This document shows positions 1-6,109 of a stretch of 12,766 nt of DNA, in pieces (the stretch's first letter is position 1; each line of letters begins with the position of its first letter). Both the position numbers and the translations under genes were made by a program. Under the pieces are notes generated by a model. It did not search any database. It saw nothing but the letters and a program-made list of their open reading frames with translations, and had not been told where the DNA came from. This stretch comes from CAYPJE01 sp964410945 (lineage in GTDB: Bacteria > Fidelibacterota > Marinisomatia > Marinisomatales > TCS56): NCBI GenBank assembly GCA_964410945.1, contig CAYPJE010000065.1, forward strand, positions 1-12,766. Reading direction: 5' to 3'.

Positions 1-771
1 GAAGAGATTAAAGATGAAAAAAGAGGTAAAAATATCACGAGATTTATATCTACTCATCCAGACGAAGATCATATTCAGATGCTTGATTATTTAGATGATG
101 AAATTGAAATTTTAAATTTTTATTGTGTTAAAAATGAAACTACAAAATCTGAAGAAACTGATGGATTTAAAAGATATAAAGAATTGCATGATTCCTCAAA
201 GAAGGCTTTCTACCTTGAAAAAGGTTGTTCGAGGAAATGGATGAATAAAAGTGATGATGAACGCGGAAGCGCTGGTATTAATATTTTATGGCCTATTACA
301 AGTAATGAATATTTTAAGGATGAATTGCAAAAAGCAAAAGATGGAGAATCGCCTAATAACATCTCATGTATAGTTAAATATTCGTCAAGTGATGGCCTTA
401 CTACACTCTGGATGGGTGACCTTGAAACTAGTTTTATGGAAAATATTGAAGATGAAATTGAATTCCCAAAAGTAAATTTACTTTTTGCACCTCACCATGG
501 TCGTAAGACTGGTAAAGTCCCCGATAGTTGGATTGAACAAATGGATCCCGATATAATAATAATGGGTGAATCAAATTCAAATGACTCTGACTATTCATCA
601 TATTCTGATTATAATAAAATTAGACAAAATAGCGCGAAAGATATTATTTTTGATTGTACTGATAATAAAATTCATATTTTTTGTACAAATTACAATTACG
701 ATGTTGATTTTTTAGATAATGAAACCCAATATTTAGATGGTTTTCATTATTTAGGTACATTGACTATCTGA
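1..771 (+). CDS. MBL-fold hydrolase, ComEC/Rec2-like beta-lactamase domain (5' end cut by window)
   Basis: The frame is open from base 1, so the start lies upstream; 256 residues are visible. A His-x3-Asp-His metal motif (THPDEDH) is at residues 18-24 (bases 52-72). It is followed by GDLE (bases 415-426) and APHHG (bases 490-504), in the order and style of the MBL domain of ComEC-type proteins (SHPxxDH, TGDLE, PHHG). The family binds two metal ions and hydrolyses phosphodiester or other ester bonds. The substrate here is unknown. I see no membrane segments in the visible part, so it looks like a stand-alone soluble enzyme rather than a full ComEC channel. The next gene starts 91 bases downstream on the same strand in similarly AT-rich DNA, so the two probably form a functional pair. 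The N-terminal strand region before the metal motif is missing from the window. The family call is firm; the role is not. Confidence 0.8.
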   Translation, partial: EEIKDEKRGKNITRFISTHPDEDHIQMLDYLDDEIEILNFYCVKNETTKSEETDGFKRYKELHDSSKKAFYLEKGCSRKWMNKSDDERGSAGINILWPITSNEYFKDELQKAKDGESPNNISCIVKYSSSDGLTTLWMGDLETSFMENIEDEIEFPKVNLLFAPHHGRKTGKVPDSWIEQMDPDIIIMGESNSNDSDYSSYSDYNKIRQNSAKDIIFDCTDNKIHIFCTNYNYDVDFLDNETQYLDGFHYLGTLTI

Positions 772-848
772 ACGTTTTGCAATGACAGAGTATAATCTAA
801 GCTATATAAAATCGTTTTTGTTGGGTTATTGACAATCCGAATAAAATT

Positions 849-853
849 AAAGG
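849..853 (+). promoter_or_regulatory. Ribosome binding site of the HD-Hsp90 gene
   Basis: AAAGG lies nine bases before the ATG at 863. It supports that start over any internal Met, the next of which lies beyond the beginning of the HD domain. Confidence 0.55.
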
Positions 854-862
854 TACTTCTAA

Positions 863-3472
863 ATGCATAAAGTAATAGAAACTCAACTTTACAAGCTTTT
901 AAAGAAGCGAGAACCAAAAGATAATTTTGAAGCCAATGAGGTATCATCAGTCGTTAATCGAATTATTTCTGATTCATTTCCTGTATTGCAACAAGTTTCT
1001 AGAAATTTCCCACTTTATACCCTTCACGACCCAGACCACGGATATAGAGTTGCAGAAAATATCTTCAAATTATTGCCTAAAAATACACTTAGCAATTTAA
1101 ATAGTATTGAAATCTCTATTTTGATCTATTCAGCATATTTTCATGACATTGGGATGGCTTCAAGCCAAGATGAATTTTACAAATGGATTGATTCTGATGA
1201 ATATCACAACTTTATTGGAGCAAATGACAAATGGTCGAGAGAAATCCATCGTATTGATATGATGGAGAGGCATAGAGAGTATGAAGAAAGAGAAAATAAC
1301 AAATCATCAAAAAATAAATCAAAGACACCATCAGTTGAATTAAGACGATTACAAGATATTATTTACACAGAGTATCTGAGGATTAATCATGCTGAAAGAG
1401 GTGCAAAATATGTAACTGACCACTTTGGAATTAAAGGAATATTAGATACAAAAATTCAAATAAGTCAAGTTAATTACGCTGAATATGTAGCACTTGTTTG
1501 TAAATCTCATTGGGAAGATACAAACTTATTAAAGAGTGATTTATACAGGCGTGATTTGCATATTGGACAATCCCCTGTAAACATTCAATTTTGTTGTATA
1601 CTACTAAGATTAGCCGATTTAATTGATCTTGATCCTGATCGAACACCGAAAGTATTAAAAGAATTCATTTTTAATGATCTTTATAAAACAGATAGTCTAA
1701 GTGAGCAAATAAATAACACAATAAAATTTTCTGCCGAGGAATGGGCAAAACATAGAGCAGTCCTTGGATATAAAGTTTCGCCAAATGAAATTAGAATTGA
1801 GGCAAAATGTACACACCCTGCAATCCAAAAGGGTTTAATTGAGTGGTGTAATTATATTAATTCGGAAAGAATTAACTGTAGACTTATTTCGCAAGACAAT
1901 AAAAAAGACATAACAGAAAAATACCATTTAGACTTAGTTAATGATATTCTACCTGACTATATAAAATCAGATGGTTCATATATTTATGCAGATTTAAAAT
2001 TTTCCTTGGATTATGATAGGATTGTAAATCTACTGATGGGATCGGAGCTATGGGGAGATGAAAATGTTGTATTTCGGGAACTACTACAAAATTCAATAGA
2101 TGCTTGCAATTACAGAAAAGCAATATGTGAAAAACAGAAAACAGAATACACGCCAGAAATTGTTTTTAACTCAATTTATGATGAAGATAATCATGAATTT
2201 ATTATAAGTTGCTCAGATAATGGCATTGGAATGACAAAAGAGGTTATTAAGGATTATCTCATGCAGATTGGTCGTTCTTATTACAAATCAACTGAATTTA
2301 AAAATAAACATCTTGGTTTGTATCCAATAAGTCAATTTGGTCTTGGTTTAATGTCTTGTTTTATGGCAACAAATAGGGTACGTATTGAGACACAATATGT
2401 TGATGATAATTTACATAAGCACAAACCATTATTAATTGAAATTGATTCAAAAGGAAAATATGTCATACTCAGAAGTCGTAGTGAGAATATTGAAGGCACA
2501 AAGGTTTCTCTAATATTTAATCGGTCAAGTTTACGTCATGGGAAAATGTTTATGGAAGAGGAAATGTTTTTCAGAAAGCGTCATTCCAGAAAAGGTAGAT
2601 TCTTTCATCATCCCCTATTTCATAATACCGGTTGGGTAATAGAAAAATATGCAATCCATGTTGATATTCCCATAATAATTCAATACGATCATGAAAGAGA
2701 AGATCAAATCATAGCTAATAATAAATATGAATTTCCAAAAATTAATTGGAAAGATTGTCCTTGTCTTTCAAAATATCATAAAGAATTCAAATTTAAATTT
2801 AATTATCAAGAAACTGACGGACTTGCTGGAATATTTAGATTTTTAATACCACAAGATGAAATAGGTAATTTGTCATTTGTAACCTTAATTGATTCCAAAT
2901 TTAAGATTTACTCCAATCATTATGGTGAGTTGATTTGCACAACTGATAAGCAGGACACTAAAGACAAAAGATTAAATATTGAAAACGATTCTCAAGAGGA
3001 ATGGGCAACGGCTGAACTTAGAGGAATATATAGAGATAAATTCAAACAAAAACCATCTGCTTCAGAAAACACATATGATGATATGCTTGAGAAAATAGAT
3101 AGTTCCTTTAGTTGGACACAAGATGGATTAAGAATTGATTTAGTTGATATACATCATGGTAATAATGGAAACAAAGATGGAACGAATTTATTTAGTGATG
3201 TAAGTATACCTGGACTGAATTCAGCTGAAATAGACATTAGAAAGGATTGGCGTGTCAGCCTAAATGTGCAACGAACCAATTTTATCAGAAATGAATCTCT
3301 GGATCAATTCAAAGAACTATATAATGAGTTAGCAGCAAAAATGTGGTTAAAAATTATTGAAGCCAAGCAAAGTTTTAAAACAAAAAAAGCAAAAAAAGAA
3401 TTTATAAAACAATTAATGGAATTTTCGAATTGGTCTTTAAAACAACATTTAGAGAAAGTTTTAAATACCTGA
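863..3472 (+). CDS. HD phosphohydrolase domain fused to Hsp90-type GHKL ATPase
   Basis: The protein has 869 residues. The N-terminal half looks like an HD-superfamily domain: H55-x3-H59 (LHDPDH), the HD pair H94-D95 (YFHDIG), H176, H216 and the LADLIDLD segment around D252-D255, consistent with metal-dependent phosphohydrolases. From about residue 385 a Hsp90-like ATP-binding domain follows: N-box E406-LLQN-SIDA, G1 box D452-NGIGM, and the glycine-rich lid QFGLGLMS at 491-498. The segment QRTNFIRNE near residue 815 recalls the Hsp90 middle domain. No membrane segment or signal peptide is seen. The likely job is an ATP-driven conformational switch controlling a nucleotide- or nucleic-acid-cleaving HD site, together with the MBL protein upstream. 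Such HD/GHKL and MBL combinations are typical of conflict or defence loci, but function here is inference. An attC-like site begins 71 bases after the stop. The domain calls are strong; I do not recognise a named gene. Confidence 0.85.
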   Translation: MHKVIETQLYKLLKKREPKDNFEANEVSSVVNRIISDSFPVLQQVSRNFPLYTLHDPDHGYRVAENIFKLLPKNTLSNLNSIEISILIYSAYFHDIGMASSQDEFYKWIDSDEYHNFIGANDKWSREIHRIDMMERHREYEERENNKSSKNKSKTPSVELRRLQDIIYTEYLRINHAERGAKYVTDHFGIKGILDTKIQISQVNYAEYVALVCKSHWEDTNLLKSDLYRRDLHIGQSPVNIQFCCILLRLADLIDLDPDRTPKVLKEFIFNDLYKTDSLSEQINNTIKFSAEEWAKHRAVLGYKVSPNEIRIEAKCTHPAIQKGLIEWCNYINSERINCRLISQDNKKDITEKYHLDLVNDILPDYIKSDGSYIYADLKFSLDYDRIVNLLMGSELWGDENVVFRELLQNSIDACNYRKAICEKQKTEYTPEIVFNSIYDEDNHEFIISCSDNGIGMTKEVIKDYLMQIGRSYYKSTEFKNKHLGLYPISQFGLGLMSCFMATNRVRIETQYVDDNLHKHKPLLIEIDSKGKYVILRSRSENIEGTKVSLIFNRSSLRHGKMFMEEEMFFRKRHSRKGRFFHHPLFHNTGWVIEKYAIHVDIPIIIQYDHEREDQIIANNKYEFPKINWKDCPCLSKYHKEFKFKFNYQETDGLAGIFRFLIPQDEIGNLSFVTLIDSKFKIYSNHYGELICTTDKQDTKDKRLNIENDSQEEWATAELRGIYRDKFKQKPSASENTYDDMLEKIDSSFSWTQDGLRIDLVDIHHGNNGNKDGTNLFSDVSIPGLNSAEIDIRKDWRVSLNVQRTNFIRNESLDQFKELYNELAAKMWLKIIEAKQSFKTKKAKKEFIKQLMEFSNWSLKQHLEKVLNT

Positions 3473-3543
3473 GTATAATTGACATTTAACAAGTCAGAGC
3501 TGTCTACATTTTGTATCAATTATTGTTTATTGATAAAAAAAGC
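3473..3543 (+). other. Short intergenic gap before attC
   Basis: There is no ORF here. A TTGACA hexamer at 3479-3484 resembles a -35 box, but I see no good -10 at the usual spacing, so no promoter is called. Confidence 0.3.
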
Positions 3544-3676
3544 GTATAACACGGGCATCAACTCGGAATGAAAACGCGTTTCGGTTTTTTCTATTTTTTC
3601 GTTCCGTTCAAGTTCATTGGCATCTATAGCTTTATAGCCGCTATGTTTTCATCCGGTTATGCCCAATCCGTTGGGC
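3544..3676 (+). other. attC-like recombination site 1 (integron cassette end)
   Basis: The right-hand R' core is GTTGGGC (3670-3676), which fits GTTRRRY. The R'' candidate is GTATAAC (3544-3550), a near fit to RYYYAAC. The segment 3553-3575 pairs with 3645-3664 in a long stem, leaving three single extrahelical bases (C3559, T3563 and one A at 3567/3568). This is the hallmark by which integron integrase recognises folded attC. The L' to R' spacer is AATCC (5 nt). The R'' to L'' spacer is only 2 nt, so the R'' assignment is less certain. The 133-bp length is in the range of long attC sites. Recombination would occur between G3670 and T3671. The site closes the unit carrying the HD-Hsp90 gene. 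Confidence 0.75.
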
Positions 3677-3685
3677 ATACAAAAA

Positions 3686-3889
3686 ATGGGTAATATAAAA
3701 TTGTATGACAAGAAACGGATTGTGATTATTATAGCATCCCTTATCGGTGGAGTATTTTATTTTTTAGGCTATAAATATCATCGCGAGGGTATAATAACCT
3801 CTATTGATATAATATGTGCTGGAATTGCCTTAATAATAGGTATTATTATTGTGGTCATAATTGTTCGACATGCGAATAAGGTGGAATGA
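3686..3889 (+). CDS. Small two-helix membrane protein (cassette A, first gene)
   Basis: The protein has 67 residues. It has a short basic N-terminus (KLYDKKR) and two hydrophobic stretches, about residues 12-29 (IVIIIASLIGG onwards) and 39-61 (IDIICAGIALIIG onwards), then the polar end RHANKVE. It is probably an inner-membrane hairpin. The frame has an earlier ATG at 3659, but that lies inside attC site 1, upstream of the recombination point, and would not travel with the cassette. The ATG at 3686, 15 bases inside the cassette, is preferred. No Shine-Dalgarno sequence precedes it. No family is recognised. The stop overlaps the region just before the next gene, which suggests the two are co-translated and may act together. 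Confidence 0.6.
   Translation: MGNIKLYDKKRIVIIIASLIGGVFYFLGYKYHREGIITSIDIICAGIALIIGIIIVVIIVRHANKVE
3878..3884 (+). promoter_or_regulatory. Ribosome binding site of the second cassette A gene
   Basis: AAGGTGG lies six bases before ATG 3891 and inside the end of the preceding gene. It decides the start: the longer frame beginning at 3861 lies upstream of this site and would overlap the first gene. Confidence 0.6.
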
Positions 3890-3890
3890 A

Positions 3891-4106
3891 ATGGATTGGT
3901 TCATGATTATAAATTGGACAGTGATGGTTTTAGGGGGGATATATTGCTACCTTATGGTCTATGATGTAATCGACCCATTTAAAGGGGATGAAGAGCGAAA
4001 AGTTTTGTGGCATAAAAAATTTGATAAGTTGATGAAAATTTGCGCTCCTATCATGATAATTTGCGGCATTTTACTAATAGCCTCTGAACTTTTGGGAGTT
4101 AAGTAA
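3891..4106 (+). CDS. Small two-helix membrane protein (cassette A, second gene)
   Basis: The protein has 71 residues. Hydrophobic segments lie at about 5-25 (MIINWTVMVLGGIYCYL) and 48-68 (MKICAPIMIICGILLIASE). A charged loop between them carries DPFKGDEERK and a WHKKFDK patch. It is probably a helical hairpin in the membrane. The start at 3891 has a good Shine-Dalgarno sequence and sits one base after the stop of the first gene, so translation is likely coupled. The stop is six bases before the R'' box of attC site 2, as expected for a cassette gene. I do not recognise a family. A membrane toxin, immunity protein or defence accessory are all possible, and nothing in the sequence chooses between them. 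Confidence 0.65.
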   Translation: MDWFMIINWTVMVLGGIYCYLMVYDVIDPFKGDEERKVLWHKKFDKLMKICAPIMIICGILLIASELLGVK

Positions 4107-4112
4107 GGGAGT

Positions 4113-4199
4113 GCCCAACCAAAGAATGAACCTGACGGAATTATCGCTGGGATTTCATTGTATACTATGGAGCGCCGCAGGTTATTCAAATCGTTAGCT
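4113..4199 (+). other. attC recombination site 2
   Basis: The canonical layout is R'' GCCCAAC (4113-4119), a 4-nt spacer, L'' GAATGAACCTGACGG (4124-4138), a central region, L' CCGCAGGTTATTC (4175-4187), a 5-nt spacer AAATC, and R' GTTAGCT (4193-4199). L'' and L' are complementary except for two extrahelical bases on the L'' side (G4128, A4135), exactly the asymmetry that sets attC polarity. The length is 87 bp. It is the clearest of the three sites. Confidence 0.88.
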
Positions 4200-4234
4200 C
4201 CTGCGATTTCACTCAGCAGCCATTCTACTTTATG

Positions 4235-4240
4235 AAGGAG
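4235..4240 (+). promoter_or_regulatory. Ribosome binding site of the cassette B gene
   Basis: AAGGAG lies five bases before ATG 4246. It is strong and fixes the start. Confidence 0.75.
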
Positions 4241-4245
4241 AATCC

Positions 4246-5073
4246 ATGAATAAAGACGTAAAAAGTCGATATTATAAAGTATTGAACGAAGTTAAAGCAA
4301 ATGCATCCAGTGAGTGGGATGCTGTTGTTACTTTGTGTAAGCGTGTTCCAAAAACAATAAATATTAAGACATTTTGGAAGTTTGGGAAAGATAAACCCTG
4401 TTGGTCAAATATTCTAGTTCATATCGGCGAGCGAATTGCGTCTGATTTGAGTCTGTCGAAGGACTTTAACTCTTTTGAGTTAATTGCGAGCGATGAATGG
4501 GAAATAAAAATGCTAGAAAAAGGAAAACAATGGAAATCCAATACGAATTTTGATGTTGTGGGTCGGTCCGCTAAGACATACATCTCCAGTCTGCTCCCTG
4601 GTGGGTTGGCTAGCTATAGATGGCGCTTATATGCAATTAGACAATATGCATTATCTCTTAGTAAAGAGGATGGAACCTTGCCAATGGTTCGCAAAGTAAC
4701 ACAGGATCCGAGTAGTCTTAATTCAGAAAATATTTTTTCGTGGTCTAAACAGTTTGCTAACAAAGCTGGTATGGGGTGGGGGGCCACAACCGTCAATCAT
4801 CTACTTACAGATTTAGGCTTGTCGGTAAAACCAGATCTGCATCTTCGACGTAGTGCAGTGCGAATAGGACTATTAAATCACATTCCGAGTGATTGGCCTG
4901 TCGAGGAAATAGACCGAAATGCTGCCAAACTTGATCCCAAAATAGTTCAGGCTACAATTGATTTGGCTAAAATAGTAGAGCCCACAGCTGATCCTAAAGC
5001 GTTGAATGCCATTCGAGAAGTTGATAAGGTCCTAATGGAGTGGAGCAGGAAAGGGTTTCTGCGTCCGTTATAA
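4246..5073 (+). CDS. Hypothetical protein with HhH-GPD (DNA glycosylase)-like motif
   Basis: The protein has 275 residues and is soluble, with no signal peptide. Residues 174-191 (AGMGWGATTVNHLLTDLG) followed by KPDLHLRRSAVRIGL at 195-209 resemble the helix-hairpin-helix plus 'DxHxxR' element of HhH-GPD base-excision glycosylases, with D197 at the position of the conserved catalytic Asp. The Lys that endonuclease III-type enzymes carry in the hairpin is not present; W178/G179 lie there. No C-terminal iron-sulfur cysteines are seen. It could be a monofunctional OGG/AlkA-like glycosylase or a DNA-binding relative without catalysis. The N-terminal 110 residues match nothing I know. It is the only gene of cassette B; its stop is 22 bases before the attC R'' box. 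A role in DNA repair or in targeting modified (phage) DNA is speculation. Confidence 0.6.
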   Translation: MNKDVKSRYYKVLNEVKANASSEWDAVVTLCKRVPKTINIKTFWKFGKDKPCWSNILVHIGERIASDLSLSKDFNSFELIASDEWEIKMLEKGKQWKSNTNFDVVGRSAKTYISSLLPGGLASYRWRLYAIRQYALSLSKEDGTLPMVRKVTQDPSSLNSENIFSWSKQFANKAGMGWGATTVNHLLTDLGLSVKPDLHLRRSAVRIGLLNHIPSDWPVEEIDRNAAKLDPKIVQATIDLAKIVEPTADPKALNAIREVDKVLMEWSRKGFLRPL

Positions 5074-5095
5074 TTCATGAATTCAATCAGATTTG

Positions 5096-5172
5096 AGTTA
5101 ACAAGTTGCTCAACTGTATTTTTCCCCTGCGCTAAAGGCTCCGGTCAAAAAACAGTTAGCTTTTCGTTACCT
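5096..5172 (+). other. attC recombination site 3
   Basis: R'' is AGTTAAC (5096-5102), followed by spacer AAGTT, L'' GCTCAACTGTATTTTT (5108-5123), L' AAAAAACAGTTAGC (5147-5160), spacer TTTTC and R' GTTACCT (5166-5172). L'' and L' pair apart from extrahelical C5111 and A5118. Both spacers are 5 nt, which is textbook geometry. R'' and R' are slightly off consensus (AGTTAAC, GTTACCT). The length is 77 bp. It is the last attC I can find before the hydrogenase operon. Confidence 0.75.
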
Positions 5173-5336
5173 GAAAAACTAGCAACAGGAAAAAGGAAAG
5201 TATTTTGTTTCAGGGGATTTCACATAGTGGGAGTACAGTTGGGATTTTTAATTTTAACATTAGTTAGGTTTTTTATGGTCGTGATATAAAATTAATCGTC
5301 TAAAAGTCTGGTGGGCTTTTCAATCTAAAATCCCGG
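5173..5336. other. Non-coding end of the cassette array
   Basis: This AT-rich stretch follows the last attC. A 70-codon frame (5077-5289) runs through it, but that frame begins before attC site 3, crosses it, lacks a ribosome site and resembles nothing, so I do not call it. A lone GTTAGGT at 5263-5269 has no partner stem. It may be a decayed cassette or the ancestral flank of the integron. Confidence 0.4.
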
Positions 5337-5364
5337 AAGGCCGGTCAATCGACCGGCCTTTTTA
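5337..5364 (+). terminator. Intrinsic terminator for rightward transcription
   Basis: There is a perfect 10-bp stem, AAGGCCGGTC (5337-5346) with GACCGGCCTT (5351-5360), around the loop AATC. The run of Ts starts in the stem and continues TTTA to 5364. In the leftward direction the stem is followed by CCGGG rather than a T run, so it acts mainly on transcripts from the cassette side and shields the convergent hydrogenase operon. Confidence 0.85.
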
Positions 5365-5366
5365 TC

Positions 5367-5550
5367 TGGTCGAAGACAGATAACCACATCTGCGTGCCTT
5401 AAGCAGCTACGTCGTGCCGACACGGGTTTACCCGGGGTTTTCTATACTTTTCTCGAATATCTAATGAAGGTATTATTGGAAGTCAAAAATTTGAGGATTG
5501 AATTAGTTTTTATCGGATACACAGAAAGTGTATCGGCTGTATTTCATGGT
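5367..5550. other. Intergenic region between array terminator and hydrogenase operon
   Basis: No gene is called. The 5464-5718 forward frame mostly overlaps the protease gene on the other strand and is a shadow. There are two small hairpins: CGGG/CCCG around TTTA (5423-5434), and GATACAC/GTGTATC with a 5-base loop (5516-5534). The second lies just after the operon's last stop codon in the leftward sense and might end its transcript, but no T run follows it. Confidence 0.35.
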
Positions 5551-6090
5551 TTATTTTTTCATGGTGTCCACCGGTGCCAATTGTTTGTGTACCATCGCGA
5601 TGATTTTATTGCAGGCATCCGGTATTGCCGCTTCAACTACATCAGTCAGACCAGGACTGACCAGATCCGGTATCTCCTGAATCTGGACGGCCAGTATCCT
5701 GACATCGACATCGCATAAGTCATTCAAATCCCGGAGTAGATTCGAGGTTGGCATCTGATGCATGGAGAAATCATCGATTTTTACTTCGGGCAGCTGATCA
5801 ATTTCCAGCTCAAGCACGGTTCCCGGAGGTTGACCGGCATCAACCGCATCCACAACAATGATTGCCCGGGGCCGTTGCTCACTCAGGGCGATCGTGAACA
5901 AAATATCCCGTACGCTGATACCGGCGTTGATCACCCCCATTTGTGGCGGGAGGTGACAGGAGTCCAGTAATGCATCAGCAACCGCACCTCCGAAGCCATC
6001 GTCGCCAAATAAATAATTACCGCATCCCAGGATCAATATCTGACATTCAAGGTAATCCATTGCAATGGTCAGGCAGGGATAATGTTTCAC
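5551..6090 (-). CDS. [NiFe]-hydrogenase maturation protease (HyaD/HycI/FrhD family)
   Basis: This is the endopeptidase that removes the C-terminal tail of the hydrogenase large subunit after nickel insertion. With the GTG start it has 179 residues. The family signature GCGNYLFGDDGFG is at 22-34, a second acidic motif VVDAVDAG at 79-86 and a histidine (MHQ) at 110-112. D31, D84 and H111 are the likely Ni-sensing ligands by analogy with E. coli HybD (E16, D62, H93). Start choice: GTG at 6090 follows AGGGG by four bases. An ATG at 6060 would give 169 residues and a more usual N-terminus but has no clear ribosome site. It lies 19 bases after the large-subunit stop and is the last gene of the operon. 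Its presumed substrate, MvhA, still carries its cleavable tail. Confidence 0.88.
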   Translation of the reverse strand: MKHYPCLTIAMDYLECQILILGCGNYLFGDDGFGGAVADALLDSCHLPPQMGVINAGISVRDILFTIALSEQRPRAIIVVDAVDAGQPPGTVLELEIDQLPEVKIDDFSMHQMPTSNLLRDLNDLCDVDVRILAVQIQEIPDLVSPGLTDVVEAAIPDACNKIIAMVHKQLAPVDTMKK

Positions 6091-6109
6091 ATTACCCCTG
6101 CCATTTTAA

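Larger units (their letters stand above)
3671..4193 (+). mobile_element. Integron gene cassette A (523 bp, two small membrane proteins)
   Basis: The left boundary is G|TTGGGC at 3670/3671 and the right boundary G|TTAGCT at 4193/4194. The cassette's own R'' box, GCCCAAC at 4113-4119, is the exact reverse complement of GTTGGGC at its left end. A circular cassette needs this match, so both boundaries support each other. It holds two overlapping-range small ORFs and little else, with the compact layout usual for cassettes. It has no promoter that I can see, so expression would depend on upstream transcription. Confidence 0.8.
4194..5166 (+). mobile_element. Integron gene cassette B (973 bp, HhH-GPD-like gene)
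   Basis: The boundaries are G|TTAGCT at 4193/4194 and G|TTACCT at 5166/5167. The R'' box of its attC, AGTTAAC (5096-5102), pairs with its own left end GTTAGCT through six Watson-Crick pairs and one G-T pair, as expected for a circular cassette. A single gene with its own Shine-Dalgarno sequence fills it. Confidence 0.75.

Noticed and set aside
723..826. Possible attC between the MBL and HD-Hsp90 genes (ACCCAAT at 723-729, GTTGGGT at 820-826)
   Set aside because: The cores face each other but no L''/L' stem lies inside them, the left core is within the MBL coding region, and GTTGGGT does not match the R'' box GTATAAC of the following attC.
3659..3889. Longer 76-residue version of the first cassette A protein
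   Set aside because: Its ATG lies in the attC of the preceding cassette, upstream of the recombination point, so it is not part of the cassette.
5263..5269. GTTAGGT as a fourth attC core
   Set aside because: It fits GTTRRRY but has no complementary R'' (AGGTAAC expected) and no paired L boxes upstream.
5077..5289. Forward 70-codon frame after the cassette B gene
   Set aside because: It starts four bases after a stop with no ribosome site, runs across attC site 3 and has no recognisable features; most likely chance.
5516..5534. Hairpin GATACAC/GTGTATC as a terminator for the hydrogenase operon
   Set aside because: Well placed, but no T run follows in the leftward direction, so it is only noted under the intergenic region.
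5464..5718. Forward 84-codon frame
   Set aside because: Mostly antisense to the maturation protease, whose motifs are clear on the other strand.
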